In this document: positions 16,932-26,775 of the stretch, piece after piece
Numbering within the stretch: the stretch's first letter is position 1
How the letters are laid out: each line of letters opens with the position of its first letter
Assembly (NCBI GenBank): GCA_003565555.1
Contig: PXBH01000042.1
Span: forward strand, 16,058 to 80,057
Length of the DNA: 64,000 bases
DNA from: Cryomorphaceae bacterium
Lineage (GTDB): Bacteria; Bacteroidota; Bacteroidia; Flavobacteriales_D; Cryomorphaceae
Direction of reading: 5' to 3'
The notes under the pieces: generated by a model
What the model saw: only the letters and a program-made list of their open reading frames with translations
The model's database searches: none
What the model was told of the DNA's origin: nothing
Made by a program: the position numbers and the translations under genes

Positions 16932-18164
16932 TTAACCCAAGATGACCCGCTCAATGGCCGGGCGGCCGAAACTGTATGGTAAGAAGGCCAAGCTTTCGCA
17001 GGGCTCGGTAATGATCAGGTTTGCTTTTTTTCCCGGAGTGACGGTGCCGTGGCTGTCCGAAATTTCCATCGCCGCGGCGCCGTTTATCGTAGCCGCATTG
17101 ATCGCCTCAGCAGGTGTCATGCCCATTTTGATGCACCCGAGCGAAACCGCCATTGCCATATTTCCGGAAGGTGCCGAACCCGGATTGTAATCCGTAGCGA
17201 GGGCCACCGCCGCATTTTGCGCAAGCAAATCCCGCACGGGCGTGTAAGGGATGCCGAGGAATAAACTGCACAGGGGCAGCGCCGTGGCAATGGTTTTCGC
17301 ACCGGAGAGCGCGGAGATGTCCGCCGCCTCGAGCACTTCCAAATGATCTACACTCACTGCGCCCGCTGCTACCAATTTGGGAATCGCCGCCGTGGCGTTG
17401 AATTGATTCACATGGATCTTTGATTTCAGGCCGTATTCCGATCCGCGTTCCGCGATCTCCAGGGTCTCTTCTACAGAGAAGTATCCCTTCTCGCAAAAAA
17501 CATCTACGTAGTCTGCCAGACCGTTTTCAGCGGCGGCGGGAATCATTTCTTCGAGGATCAAATCCACGTAGGCCCTCCGCTTGTCTTTGTATTCGGACGG
17601 TACGGCATGCGCGCCGAGAAAGGTGGCCTTGATCGTGGCTTTGCTCTCTTCCTTGAGGCGCTTGATGACGCGGAGCATCTTCATTTCGGCTTCCGTGCTG
17701 AGGCCGTATCCGCTCTTTATTTCGATCGCCCCCGTACCCGATTCCGTGACCTGATGCAGCCGATTCAGCGCCCCCTCGAAAAGCTCCTCCTCGCTCAGTT
17801 TTCGAAGCCGCTCAGCCGAATTGAGGATTCCTCCCCCGCGACGCGCGATCTCCTCGTAGCTCAGGCCCGCAATGCGGTCTTCAAACTCCTTCTCGCGTGA
17901 AGCCGCGAAGACCAAATGGCTGTGGCTGTCGCACCAAGCGGGCAGCACAAACCGCCCGTCGGCATCGATCACCTCAAGGTTGCGCCAGTCCGTGATTCCG
18001 CCCCAGTCGTCCATAGACCCGTACATGGCTATTTTCCCGTTTTCGATGGCCAGAAAGGCATTTTCCAGCACGGGAAGGCGGTTCATTTCGGTACCGCGCA
18101 GTAGGGCGGGAGCTTCTTCATACACGCCGGCGAGTCCGCGAATATTTTTGATCAGAATGCGCAT
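16932..18164 (-). CDS. hutI: Imidazolonepropionase
   Basis: A 410-residue cytoplasmic metal-dependent hydrolase of histidine degradation, converting imidazolonepropionate to formiminoglutamate. The ATG at 18164 gives [13 protein letters not shown], the normal N-terminus; the ORF open to 18467 adds 101 unrelated residues. Signatures: [25 protein letters not shown] (metal HxH), [55 protein letters not shown] and [36 protein letters not shown], which could use its product, is encoded at 34463-36154; hutH and hutU are not in the window. Confidence 0.95.
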   Translation of the reverse strand: MRILIKNIRGLAGVYEEAPALLRGTEMNRLPVLENAFLAIENGKIAMYGSMDDWGGITDWRNLEVIDADGRFVLPAWCDSHSHLVFAASREKEFEDRIAGLSYEEIARRGGGILNSAERLRKLSEEELFEGALNRLHQVTESGTGAIEIKSGYGLSTEAEMKMLRVIKRLKEESKATIKATFLGAHAVPSEYKDKRRAYVDLILEEMIPAAAENGLADYVDVFCEKGYFSVEETLEIAERGSEYGLKSKIHVNQFNATAAIPKLVAAGAVSVDHLEVLEAADISALSGAKTIATALPLCSLFLGIPYTPVRDLLAQNAAVALATDYNPGSAPSGNMAMAVSLGCIKMGMTPAEAINAATINGAAAMEISDSHGTVTPGKKANLIITEPCESLAFLPYSFGRPAIERVILG

Positions 18165-18495
18165 GGCAATGGTTTTAAAATGCCCACAAAGGTGCAAAAA
18201 TGCAGCACAAAACCCCACCGGAACAACCGCCGATCCCGACGTGAACGGTGAGGCGATTTCAGAGCTCGGTACAGCGCAATCTGAAAACGGGAAAGTTATC
18301 ATGCCCGCGGCGACGGTTCGCTTCGAAATTCCGTTTTCCGTGCCGGGAGCTTCCCGAAACGGGACTTTTGCCGGTCCTTCGACTCCTTGCGCGTACAGAT
18401 CTGAGTCAAAGTCCTCCTGCTCATACCCAAAATATTTATTTTTAACATCTTGGCTTGGGAATAACAATCAATCTCAGGTTAGTATCTTTGCCGGC
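18165..18495. other. Divergent intergenic region between hutI and aroC
   Basis: A 331-base gap. No credible gene is seen. It holds the aroC -7 box at 18483-18490 and a near-match CACCTTTG on the minus strand just upstream of hutI. Nothing else stands out. Confidence 0.5.
18483..18490 (+). promoter_or_regulatory. -7 box TATCTTTG for aroC
   Basis: Exact TAnnTTTG match, five bases before the aroC ATG at 18496, implying a leader of only a few bases. No well-spaced TTG upstream. Confidence 0.45.
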
Positions 18496-19575
18496 ATGGC
18501 GGGAAACACCTTCGGACAAATTTTCAGGCTCACCACCTTCGGTGAATCGCACGGCGCGGCCATAGGCGGCATCATAGACGGCTGTCCGGCAGGACTGGAA
18601 ATCAGTACGGAATTCATTCAGCGGGAACTTGACCGGCGCAGGCCGGGGCAGTCTGACCTCAGCACGCCCCGAAAGGAGTCTGACACCGTAGAAATCCTTT
18701 CCGGAATCTTTGAAGGCCGCACCACCGGTCAGCCCATCGCTTTCGTGATCCGCAACGCAGATCAGCGCTCCAAAGACTACGGTAAGCTCAAAGATGTGTA
18801 TCGACCTTCCCACGCCGATTACACCTTTGAAGCCAAATACGGCATACGCGACCACCGCGGAGGAGGCCGTTCCAGTGCCCGTGAAACGGCCTGCCGGGTA
18901 GCGGGCGGGGCAGTGGCCAAGCAGCTTCTGTCTGCGGCACTCGGCGCGGAGATTCGCGGATACGTGAGCGCAGTGGCGGAGGCCCGCCTCGAAGTGCCTC
19001 CCGAAACCCTCGATTTTTCCCTTCCGGAAAATGAAGTGCGATGCCCCCATCCGGAAACCGCGCAGCGCATGCGCAGCCTTATCGAGGGCGCCCGCGACAG
19101 CGGCGACACCCTCGGCGGAGCGGTATCATGCATCATCACGGGAGTACCTCCGGGGCTCGGTGAGCCTGTATTTGATAAACTCCATGCTGATCTCGGCAAA
19201 GCCGTGCTCAGCATCAATGCCGTGAAGGGATTCGAAATCGGAAGCGGATTCGCAGCCGCCGGTATGCGCGGCAGCGAGCACAACGATGCTTTTGAAATGC
19301 ACGACGGAAAACCCGCTACCCTGACCAACCACAGCGGAGGCGTGCAGGGCGGTATATCTAACGGCATGAACATCAACTTTACCGCAGCCTTCAAGCCGGT
19401 GGCGAGCATCAAGACGGCCCAGAAAACCGTCACCCGCTCCGGCGAAGCAGCTGAAATCGAAATCGGCGGGCGCCACGATCCCTGCGTACTGCCGCGTGCA
19501 GTGCCCATCGTAGAGGCCATGGCGGCCTTGGTACTCGCTGACCACTACTTGCGCAACCGCACCGTAAAACTGTGA
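18496..19575 (+). CDS. aroC: Chorismate synthase
   Basis: A 359-residue enzyme that makes chorismate from 5-enolpyruvylshikimate 3-phosphate using reduced FMN, the last step of the shikimate pathway. Signatures are intact: [18 protein letters not shown] at the N-terminus, [65 protein letters not shown] and the C-terminal [27 protein letters not shown]. The ATG at 18496 follows a TATCTTTG box; the ORF opens at 17872 but its first 208 codons overlap hutI and match nothing. The symporter gene follows ten bases after. Confidence 0.97.
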   Translation: MAGNTFGQIFRLTTFGESHGAAIGGIIDGCPAGLEISTEFIQRELDRRRPGQSDLSTPRKESDTVEILSGIFEGRTTGQPIAFVIRNADQRSKDYGKLKDVYRPSHADYTFEAKYGIRDHRGGGRSSARETACRVAGGAVAKQLLSAALGAEIRGYVSAVAEARLEVPPETLDFSLPENEVRCPHPETAQRMRSLIEGARDSGDTLGGAVSCIITGVPPGLGEPVFDKLHADLGKAVLSINAVKGFEIGSGFAAAGMRGSEHNDAFEMHDGKPATLTNHSGGVQGGISNGMNINFTAAFKPVASIKTAQKTVTRSGEAAEIEIGGRHDPCVLPRAVPIVEAMAALVLADHYLRNRTVKL

Positions 19576-19585
19576 ACGCTCGCCC

Positions 19586-20989
19586 ATGAAGAAGCTCGCA
19601 CTCCACTGGAAAATCATCATCGGCTTGGTGCTCGGAATCATCTGGGCTTTCGCGGCGAGTGCGCTGGGCTGGAACCAATTCACCCGTGACTGGATCGATC
19701 CCTTCGGTGTCATCTTCATCCGCATGCTGAAGTTTATCGCTGTACCGCTGGTGCTGTTCTCTATCATCTCCGGCATAGCTGAGCTTCGCGACATTACCAA
19801 ATTGGGGCGCCTCGCGGGAAAAACAGTCGGCATTTACCTTTTCACCACCGTCGCGGCCGTGGCCGTGGGATTACTCCTCGTCAACATTACCAAGCCCGGC
19901 GCATTGATCGATGAAGACAGCCGGATCAAAAACCGGTTGGCCTATGAGCTTTGGGCGGATGAAACCGAAGGGGTGGAAATTCTCGACGGAAAATACCTCA
20001 GCGGAGATGAGGCTTACGCCGATTTTATGGATGCCGCACGCATCGCCGCAGCATCGGGGGCCGATGTGGCCGAGGCCAAAATGGAAGCTGCCCGAAAAAC
20101 AAAAGAGCAGGGACCGCTCAGTTTCCTCGTTGAGATGGTCCCCGAAAATATTCTCCTCTCCATTTCCGACAACGGGTTGATGCTTCAAGTCATCTTTTTC
20201 GCCATCTTTTTCGGGATTTGCGTAGCCTCCCTGCCCGAAGAAAAGACGGCCCCGATCAAAAAATTCGTCACGGCGGCAAATGAGGTTTTCCTCAAAATGG
20301 TGGACGTGGTCATGAAGGCCGCGCCCTATTTCGTTTTTGCATTGATGGCCGGGGTGCTCTCCAATATGGCGGACTCCCCGGGCGAGGTATTCGAAATTTT
20401 TATCGGCCTGGGCAGCTACAGCATTGTGCTCACCATCGGGCTGGCACTGATGATCTTTGTGTTCTATCCGCTAATCGCCGTTTCCGTAGTCAAAGGCTTG
20501 ACTTATCGAGAGTTTTTTAAGCGCATCAGCCCCGCACAATTTCTGGCATTCTCTACCAGTTCCAGTGCGGCTACCCTGCCGGTCACCATGGAGTGTGTGG
20601 AGGAAAATATGGGGGTGTCGCGCAATATTACCGGTTTTGTACTTCCCATCGGTGCCACGGTCAATATGGACGGAACCAGCCTCTATCAAGCCGTAGCGGT
20701 GATCTTTCTCGCCCAGCTCCACATGGTAGATCTAAGCCTCGGACAGCAGCTCACCATCGTACTCACCGCTACCTTGGCCAGCATAGGATCGGCAGCCGTA
20801 CCGAGCGCAGGCCTCGTGATGCTCATCGTCGTGCTGCAGAGCGTTGGACTTAATCCGCTTTGGATTGCAATAATTTTTCCGGTAGACCGTATTCTCGATA
20901 TGATTCGTACCGTGGTCAATGTTACCGGTGATGCCACCGTTTCCACCGTCATCGCCAAAAGCGAAGGCCAATTGAATTACCAACCTTAA
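19586..20989 (+). CDS. Dicarboxylate/amino acid:cation symporter (DAACS/GltP family)
   Basis: A 467-residue inner-membrane secondary transporter that takes up dicarboxylates or acidic/neutral amino acids with Na+ or H+. Several membrane helices are visible, then the two re-entrant signatures: FSTSSSAATLPVTMECVEENMGVS and GFVLPIGATVNMDGTSLYQAVAVIFLAQ, and the later ATLASIGSAAVPSAGLVMLIVVLQSVGL. A hydrophilic insert at about 115-175 (EDSRIKNRLAYELWADETEGVEI...) is longer than in GltP/DctA but common in Bacteroidota members. It starts ten bases after aroC, so probably co-transcribed. Substrate not assignable. Confidence 0.92.
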   Translation: MKKLALHWKIIIGLVLGIIWAFAASALGWNQFTRDWIDPFGVIFIRMLKFIAVPLVLFSIISGIAELRDITKLGRLAGKTVGIYLFTTVAAVAVGLLLVNITKPGALIDEDSRIKNRLAYELWADETEGVEILDGKYLSGDEAYADFMDAARIAAASGADVAEAKMEAARKTKEQGPLSFLVEMVPENILLSISDNGLMLQVIFFAIFFGICVASLPEEKTAPIKKFVTAANEVFLKMVDVVMKAAPYFVFALMAGVLSNMADSPGEVFEIFIGLGSYSIVLTIGLALMIFVFYPLIAVSVVKGLTYREFFKRISPAQFLAFSTSSSAATLPVTMECVEENMGVSRNITGFVLPIGATVNMDGTSLYQAVAVIFLAQLHMVDLSLGQQLTIVLTATLASIGSAAVPSAGLVMLIVVLQSVGLNPLWIAIIFPVDRILDMIRTVVNVTGDATVSTVIAKSEGQLNYQP

Positions 20990-21003
20990 ACCGAACCGCT
21001 GCT

Positions 21004-23832
21004 ATGAAAAAAGCGCTCAAGATTGTCGGAATAGTGCTCCTCCTCTTCATTGCCGCTCTCGTGATTCTTCCCTTCGCGCTGAAAGGCAAAATCACGCAGA
21101 TCGTAAAGAAGGAGGCCAATAAAAATCTCAATGCCGTCTTGGATTTTGATGACGTAGGCATCTCCCTGATTCGAAACTTTCCCAACCTTTCGGTAAAAAT
21201 AAATGCCCTCAGCATCATTGGTATCGCACCCTTTGAAGGAGATACGCTGGCGTATATGGATGATATGGCACTCACGGTCGATGTGATGAGTGCCATTCGC
21301 GGTGATCAGATCGAAATTCTCACAATCGACCTGCACCGCCCCGTGATCAACGTGAAAGTGCTCGAAGACGGATCTGCCAATTACGACATCGCAAAAGCTT
21401 CGGCCGAGGAGGAAGATCTCCGAGCCGAGACTTCCGACGCAGAAGGCATCAACTTAAACATTAAGGGGTATTCCGTTTCAGACGGTCGCGTCGTTTACGA
21501 CGATGTGCCCCTCGGTTTCTATATCCTCTTGGACGGTCTTAACCATTCGGGCAACGGAAATTTTGCGGAGGATGTGTTCACCCTGCGCACGCAAAGCAGC
21601 ATCAGGAGCGTAGATGTGGTATACGATGGTGTCAAGTACCTGCGCCGGGCCAAAGCCGATCTCAAAGCGGATCTGGCCATGGACTTTGAGCAGTTCAAAT
21701 TTACCTTCATGGAAAATGAACTCGACGTGAATGCCCTTGAATTGGGTTTCGACGGATGGCTCGCGATGCCCGGCGACGACATCGATATGGACATTACCTT
21801 CAAGTCGCTTAAATCTGATTTGGTCACCATTCTTTCTCTCGTTCCCGCTGACTTCGCTGAAGATCTCGAAGGCGTCGATGCTGCGGGTACGGTGAGCCTT
21901 ACAGGCTTCGTGAAAGGGGGGTACAACGAAAACTCCATGCCCGGTTACGGCATTGATCTCCTTGCCGAAAACGGACGCGTTCAGTACCCCGACCTCCCGC
22001 GCAGCATCGAGAACATCAACATTTCGGCATCGATCAAGAGTCCGGAAGGGGATGACCTCGATCTGCTTACTGTGGATGTGGCGAAATTCTACATGGAAAT
22101 CGGCAAAACCCGGCAGCATAAGAATACCGTGGACGCCGAACTCTACCTCCGCAATCCGATGAGCGATCCGAAAATCAAGACCCGGGTGGATGCCGATATG
22201 GATCTCGGGAGCTTTCGCGACGTGATTCCCATGGATGAGGACATGAGCATTGCCGGACTTTTTTCGGCACATTTCGCACTTGACGGTGCGCTGAGCGATA
22301 TCGAAAACCAACGCTTTGACCGGTTTACCGCAAAGGGGAATGCACAACTCACGCAAATGAGCTACAGCGATGACGACCTGTCCGTAAAAATTTCGGAAGC
22401 CCTCGCCGATTTTACCCCGCAGCGACTCAACCTCAGCAAGCTCAAGCTCAATTATGATGATATCAACATGTCCTTCGACGGCTACGTGGACAATTATGTG
22501 GCCTACGCATTGACGGATACCACCCTGCACGGGGTATTCAATTTTACCGCTGACCGCATTGACGCCAATAAATACATGGTGCCGAGCGAAGGCGCGGCTG
22601 ACGCGGAGGAAGATACGGAGGAATACGAACTTACTGCTTTTGAGGTGCCGGCCAACCTTGACGTCACCCTCAAGGCCACCGTAGGAGAGGTGCTGTACGA
22701 AGACATCATCCTGAAAAACGTTAAGGGTGAAGTAGACATCCGCGAGCAGACGGCTTCCCTGAGAAACCTCGACTTCCAAACCCTCGGGGGTCGGATCGTC
22801 ATGAACGGATACTACCGTACGGTGAACCCCGAGCAGCCTGAGGTCAGCTTCACTTATGATATGCAGTCCATCGACCTCAAGGCCGCCGCCGAAGCCTTTT
22901 CTTCAGTCGAGAAAATGGCTCCGATCGCCAAGCAGGCGAGCGGGAGCATAAGCAGCCGACTGGAAATAAATACCCTTTTGGATGCTAAACTGGATCCCGT
23001 ATACGAGACCATGCAGGGCAGCGGAAACCTCCGAAGTGCCAATCTGGTGCTCGAAGGCGGAGATTTTCTGCAGAAACTCGCCTCGACCTTGAAATCTCCG
23101 CAGCTGAAGCGTCAGGAAATCAGGGACCTCAATGTGAGTTTTGTGATTGCTGACGGGAGGGTAACCACATCGCCATTTGACGTGCGCATCAACAATATGC
23201 GTGCGAACATTTCCGGCTACAGCACCTTCGATCAGAAAATCGATTACATGATGAGGATGAAAGTGCCGCGCAGTGAGTTGGGCAGTGATTTCAACAAAAT
23301 GGCGGAAAACCTGCTCGGTCAGGCCAATGCCCTCTTCGGCGGCTCCATGTCGCTGGGAGAAACGATCAATGTAGATGTACAAATTCACGGCGATCTGATG
23401 AGCCCTTCCGTAAGTCCGAATTTTGCGGGATCGGAAGGCGCATCGGATGTGAAGGAAACGGTGAAAGCGGCCGCCAAAGAAAAGGTCGAGGAAGTCATCG
23501 ACGACACCCGTGAGAAAGCCCGCGCGGAAGCTCGGGAACGCGCGGATAAGGTTTTATCAGATGCTCAGCGTCAAGCGGACCGCATCAGAAAAGAAGCTTC
23601 CGATGCCGCTGAGGCCGTGCGCAAAGAAGGTGAGCGCGCAGCCCAACGAATCATGGATGAAGCGGGAAGCAATCCCATCGCGCGAGCGGCGGCGCGCACA
23701 GCTGCTGACCAAGCACGACAGGAGGCAAACCGACGCGCTGATCAGCTCGAAAAGGAAGCTGAGAGAAGGGCAAATGACATCATGACAAAAGCGCGCTCAG
23801 AATCTGACCGCATCATAGGAGAGGCGGAATAA
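21004..23832 (+). CDS. AsmA-like envelope protein with C-terminal coiled coil
   Basis: A 942-residue protein with one N-terminal membrane anchor (MKKALKIVGIVLLLFIAALVILPFAL) followed by AsmA/TamB-type repeating beta-groove sequence (for example IEILTIDLHRPVINVKVLEDGSANYDI). AsmA-like proteins bridge or line the periplasm and are implicated in lipid transport to the outer membrane. The AsmA C-terminal part (SGSISSRLEINTLLDAKLDPVYETMQGSGNLRSANL...) lies at about 640-790. Residues about 815-942 form a long Ala/Arg/Glu/Lys coiled coil (EKVEEVIDDTREKARAEAR...). It follows the symporter by 14 bases and precedes the PorE-like gene by 34. Confidence 0.85.
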   Translation: MKKALKIVGIVLLLFIAALVILPFALKGKITQIVKKEANKNLNAVLDFDDVGISLIRNFPNLSVKINALSIIGIAPFEGDTLAYMDDMALTVDVMSAIRGDQIEILTIDLHRPVINVKVLEDGSANYDIAKASAEEEDLRAETSDAEGINLNIKGYSVSDGRVVYDDVPLGFYILLDGLNHSGNGNFAEDVFTLRTQSSIRSVDVVYDGVKYLRRAKADLKADLAMDFEQFKFTFMENELDVNALELGFDGWLAMPGDDIDMDITFKSLKSDLVTILSLVPADFAEDLEGVDAAGTVSLTGFVKGGYNENSMPGYGIDLLAENGRVQYPDLPRSIENINISASIKSPEGDDLDLLTVDVAKFYMEIGKTRQHKNTVDAELYLRNPMSDPKIKTRVDADMDLGSFRDVIPMDEDMSIAGLFSAHFALDGALSDIENQRFDRFTAKGNAQLTQMSYSDDDLSVKISEALADFTPQRLNLSKLKLNYDDINMSFDGYVDNYVAYALTDTTLHGVFNFTADRIDANKYMVPSEGAADAEEDTEEYELTAFEVPANLDVTLKATVGEVLYEDIILKNVKGEVDIREQTASLRNLDFQTLGGRIVMNGYYRTVNPEQPEVSFTYDMQSIDLKAAAEAFSSVEKMAPIAKQASGSISSRLEINTLLDAKLDPVYETMQGSGNLRSANLVLEGGDFLQKLASTLKSPQLKRQEIRDLNVSFVIADGRVTTSPFDVRINNMRANISGYSTFDQKIDYMMRMKVPRSELGSDFNKMAENLLGQANALFGGSMSLGETINVDVQIHGDLMSPSVSPNFAGSEGASDVKETVKAAAKEKVEEVIDDTREKARAEARERADKVLSDAQRQADRIRKEASDAAEAVRKEGERAAQRIMDEAGSNPIARAAARTAADQARQEANRRADQLEKEAERRANDIMTKARSESDRIIGEAE

Positions 23833-23866
23833 AACAAAATCGGGGCGGAATACCTTACTTAAGAAC

Positions 23867-25951
23867 ATGAATGTGAGCCGGGGATTAAATGTTGGAAGTA
23901 CACGGCTGTCGCAGGTTTTATCCGCGCTGCGCTGCCTCGCGGTCGTGCCCGTCTTCCTCATAATCTGCGGGCCGCTCGCGGCACAACCGAAATGTGACGG
24001 AACTGCCGATCGCAAAGCCCAAAAACTTTACGAAAAGGCCACCCAAGATCCCAAACTCTCCGATCAGGACCGCCTTGCGCTCTTGGTAAAAGCATCGGAG
24101 GCAGACCCGGACTGTATCAAATGCCGGTTTGCGGAAGCACGACTCCGCTATGCCATCGCTACAGAGCGACGCCTTCCGCTCACAGGGGCACTGACCGCCT
24201 ATGAAGAAGTGGTGAAAAAATGTCCCGAATATCACGCGGATGCGCACTATTATGCCGGCCTGATTTACTACGCCGAAGAAGATTATAAAATGAGTACGGA
24301 GCGGTTTGAGTCTTTCCTGCTCTTTGATCCGTCGAAGGGGAAAACCTCGCGCGACCATGAATTGAAGGTGAAGGATGCTTCTCAAATCTTACCTGAAATC
24401 CGCTTCTATGTCGATTTCTACGCCAACCCGGTTCCCTACAATCCTGTGCGTCTGGACCGTGTGAACTCCGCCGGCGATGAGTACCTGCCCATGCTTTCGC
24501 CCGACAATGAATTCTTGTTTTTCACCCGAAAAGAATCGGTGAAGGAAAAGGGCGACCTCTACGCTCGCGAGAGAGAAACTTTTATGAAGTCTCGCAACGC
24601 CGGAGGAAACCTGAAATTTGAAGTGCCCGAACCGCTCCCGCCCCCCTTCAATGTAGGCGACAACTACGGCGGTGTGAGCCTTTCGCTCGATAACCGCGAG
24701 ATGTTCGTCACTGTGTGTAAGCCCGCAGGATCAAACTATAAAAACTGCGACATTTACGTTACGCACTTTGAACGCACCAAAAATGCGGACGGTCAAACGG
24801 TTTTCGAATGGTCCGGGCTGGAGAATCTGGGCCCGGAAGTGAATACACCCGACGGTTGGGAAGCACAGCCTACGATTTCCGCCGACGGAAAAACACTGTT
24901 TTTTGCCACGGTCAGAGAAAATACCATTCCCGACCGAGACGGCAACCCCACCATCGATATCTACTACACCGAGCGCCTTCCCGACGGCACTTGGAGCCGT
25001 GCCCTCCCGTTGGAAGGACCGATCAACACCGACGGAAACGATAAGAGTCCGTTCTTGCACGCCGACAGCCGTACCCTTTATTTTTCGAGCAACGGAAGAC
25101 CGGGTGCCGGCGGTTACGACATTTATTACAGTCGCCAGAAAGATGACGGAACTTGGGAAGTACCCCGTAACCTCGGTTACCCGATCAATTCGGAAAAAGA
25201 TGAGCATGGCCTCATCGTGAGCACAGACGGCACTACGGCACTGTTTTCATCTGCCAACCCGCAGGCATCTCGGAGCCTCGATATCTATGCATTCCGGGTA
25301 CCCGAAAAGGCCCGCCCCGAAAAGGTTCTCATCCTTAAAGGCGACGTCACCGATGAGCGGGGAGAGCCGGTCAAAGATGCCAAATTGGAGTTGAAATACG
25401 TGAACAGCAAGGAATCTCGAGAAGTAGCCGTGGACGAGGAAGACGGGCATTACGCGGCCGTAGTAAATCTCCGCGAGGAAGAAGAGGTCGTCGTTTCCGT
25501 GAAAAGCGAAACCGTGAACCTTGCTTTTAATTCCCGCGTCTTCACCATGGCCGATACCAATAACACGGTGCAAAACATCGACATGAAAATCGAGGAGATC
25601 AAACCCGGGATGACCTATCGGATGAATGACATCCGTTTTCCGACCAATTCTTCGGAACTCGACGGGGCGTCTCGCCGCGTGCTCGACGAATTTGCGGACT
25701 ATCTGAATGAAAATCCAAAGCTCAAAATCGAAATCGGCGGGCACACAGACAATATAGGAGACCCATATAAAAATTTGGTGCTGAGTGCTGACCGTGCTTT
25801 TGAAGTGTTCGGATACCTGCAAGACGCGGGCGTGCACCACGACAGGATGGCCTTCAAAGGTTACGGCGAAACCAAACCCGTGGTCCCGAACGATACGCCG
25901 GAAAACCGTGCGCTCAACCGCCGGACGGAATTCAAGGTACTGCTCAGATAG
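23867..25951 (+). CDS. OmpA-family protein with PorE-like domain order
   Basis: A 694-residue envelope protein: signal peptide (cleaved near GPLAAQ), a TPR-like helical region at about 45-165, PD40/beta-propeller repeats at about 190-475 (PMLSPDNEFLFFTRKE, PTISADGKTLFFATV, SPFLHADSRTLYFSSNGRPGAGGYDIYYSR, GLIVSTDGTTALFSSA), a carboxypeptidase-regulatory-like domain at about 480-560 (KGDVTDERGEPVKDAKLELKY), and an OmpA peptidoglycan-binding domain (INDIRF..., EIGGHTDNIGDPYKNLVLSADRA) to the end. This is the order described for PorE, which tethers the type IX secretion machinery to peptidoglycan. Bacteroidota have many paralogues, so orthology to PorE is not proven. Confidence 0.85.
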   Translation: MNVSRGLNVGSTRLSQVLSALRCLAVVPVFLIICGPLAAQPKCDGTADRKAQKLYEKATQDPKLSDQDRLALLVKASEADPDCIKCRFAEARLRYAIATERRLPLTGALTAYEEVVKKCPEYHADAHYYAGLIYYAEEDYKMSTERFESFLLFDPSKGKTSRDHELKVKDASQILPEIRFYVDFYANPVPYNPVRLDRVNSAGDEYLPMLSPDNEFLFFTRKESVKEKGDLYARERETFMKSRNAGGNLKFEVPEPLPPPFNVGDNYGGVSLSLDNREMFVTVCKPAGSNYKNCDIYVTHFERTKNADGQTVFEWSGLENLGPEVNTPDGWEAQPTISADGKTLFFATVRENTIPDRDGNPTIDIYYTERLPDGTWSRALPLEGPINTDGNDKSPFLHADSRTLYFSSNGRPGAGGYDIYYSRQKDDGTWEVPRNLGYPINSEKDEHGLIVSTDGTTALFSSANPQASRSLDIYAFRVPEKARPEKVLILKGDVTDERGEPVKDAKLELKYVNSKESREVAVDEEDGHYAAVVNLREEEEVVVSVKSETVNLAFNSRVFTMADTNNTVQNIDMKIEEIKPGMTYRMNDIRFPTNSSELDGASRRVLDEFADYLNENPKLKIEIGGHTDNIGDPYKNLVLSADRAFEVFGYLQDAGVHHDRMAFKGYGETKPVVPNDTPENRALNRRTEFKVLLR

Positions 25952-25993
25952 CAGCTTATCCGAAATTGCTATCTTCGCGCAAAAATTACCGAT

Positions 25994-26497
25994 ATGCGCA
26001 AATTATTTCTCGCTGCGACCCTGCTCGCTTTCTACGCCTGCCAAAGTGAACCCAAAACAGAAACCGACACGGAGCCTGACGCCGTAGTCGAAATGCCTGC
26101 ACTGAATGTCTATGGCGACAGTATCTCGGCAGACGGCGCCCTGACTCCTCAGGAACTCTTGGCCCGCATGTCTCTCGGAAAAGACAGCATCCCCGCGAAA
26201 GTGGAAGCCAAAATCAACCAAACCTGCCGCATGAAAGGCTGCTGGATGACCCTCGATGTGGGCAACGGAGAGGAAATGCGCGTTCGCTTTAAAGATTACG
26301 GCTTCTTCGTGCCGAAAGAAGGCGCCGATGGTAAAACCGCTGTAGTGGAAGGCTATGCCTTCATCGATACCATCACAGTGGATCACCTTCGCCACCTCGC
26401 GGAGGATGCCGGAAAGTCTGACGATGAAATAGCCGCCATCAACGAACCCGAAATTTCAGTCAACTTCGAAGCACACGGGGTGATCATTCGGGATTGA
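25994..26497 (+). CDS. DUF4920 domain lipoprotein
   Basis: A 167-residue predicted lipoprotein (LLAFYAC, C16). The DUF4920 body spans about 35-167: YGDSISADGALTPQELLARM, the cysteine motif NQTCRMKGCWMTLDVGNGEEMRVRFKDYGFFVPKE, and VVEGYAFIDTITVDHLRHLAEDAG. The CxxxxC pair followed by Met suggests a metal or redox site, but the family has no established function. A near-consensus TATCTTCG box lies 16 bases upstream of the start, and a strong intrinsic terminator follows 23 bases after the stop, so it is probably a single-gene transcript. Confidence 0.85.
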   Translation: MRKLFLAATLLAFYACQSEPKTETDTEPDAVVEMPALNVYGDSISADGALTPQELLARMSLGKDSIPAKVEAKINQTCRMKGCWMTLDVGNGEEMRVRFKDYGFFVPKEGADGKTAVVEGYAFIDTITVDHLRHLAEDAGKSDDEIAAINEPEISVNFEAHGVIIRD

Positions 26498-26520
26498 TCG
26501 GAGTTAAAGATCATTTTTGA

Positions 26521-26545
26521 AAAGCGCCTTCGAGGCGCTTTTTTT
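26521..26545 (+). terminator. Rho-independent terminator after the DUF4920 gene
   Basis: A 9-bp perfect stem AAAGCGCCT/AGGCGCTTT with a short TCG-containing loop, followed at once by a run of T. It ends plus-strand transcription of the DUF4920 gene. Confidence 0.88.
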
Positions 26546-26751
26546 GTATGCATGTTTGCTCCGGCCGTGGTTAAACCCTGCATGTCCGGATATGCGGTCG
26601 GCCGGATTATCCTGTTCGACAGCAACGCTCGGATCAAGCCGAAAATCGCGTTGAGCATCCTACCGAGGGTATCACAGCAGGCATTGCGGACAGGCATGAA
26701 TTATTCCTCCCGAAACTCGGGAATGCCCACGCTGCCTTCGGCATTATTCAA

Positions 26752-26759
26752 TACTTTTG
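26752..26759 (+). promoter_or_regulatory. -7 box TACTTTTG for the E1 dehydrogenase gene
   Basis: Exact TAnnTTTG, 16 bases upstream of the ATG at 26776 and downstream of the terminator at 26521-26545. No clear -33 TTG. Confidence 0.5.
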
Positions 26760-26775
26760 GTCAAAATAATCCCGT

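Noticed and set aside
21478..22779. 433-codon open frame antisense to the AsmA-like gene
   Set aside because: Composition mirrors the sense codons; no family features.
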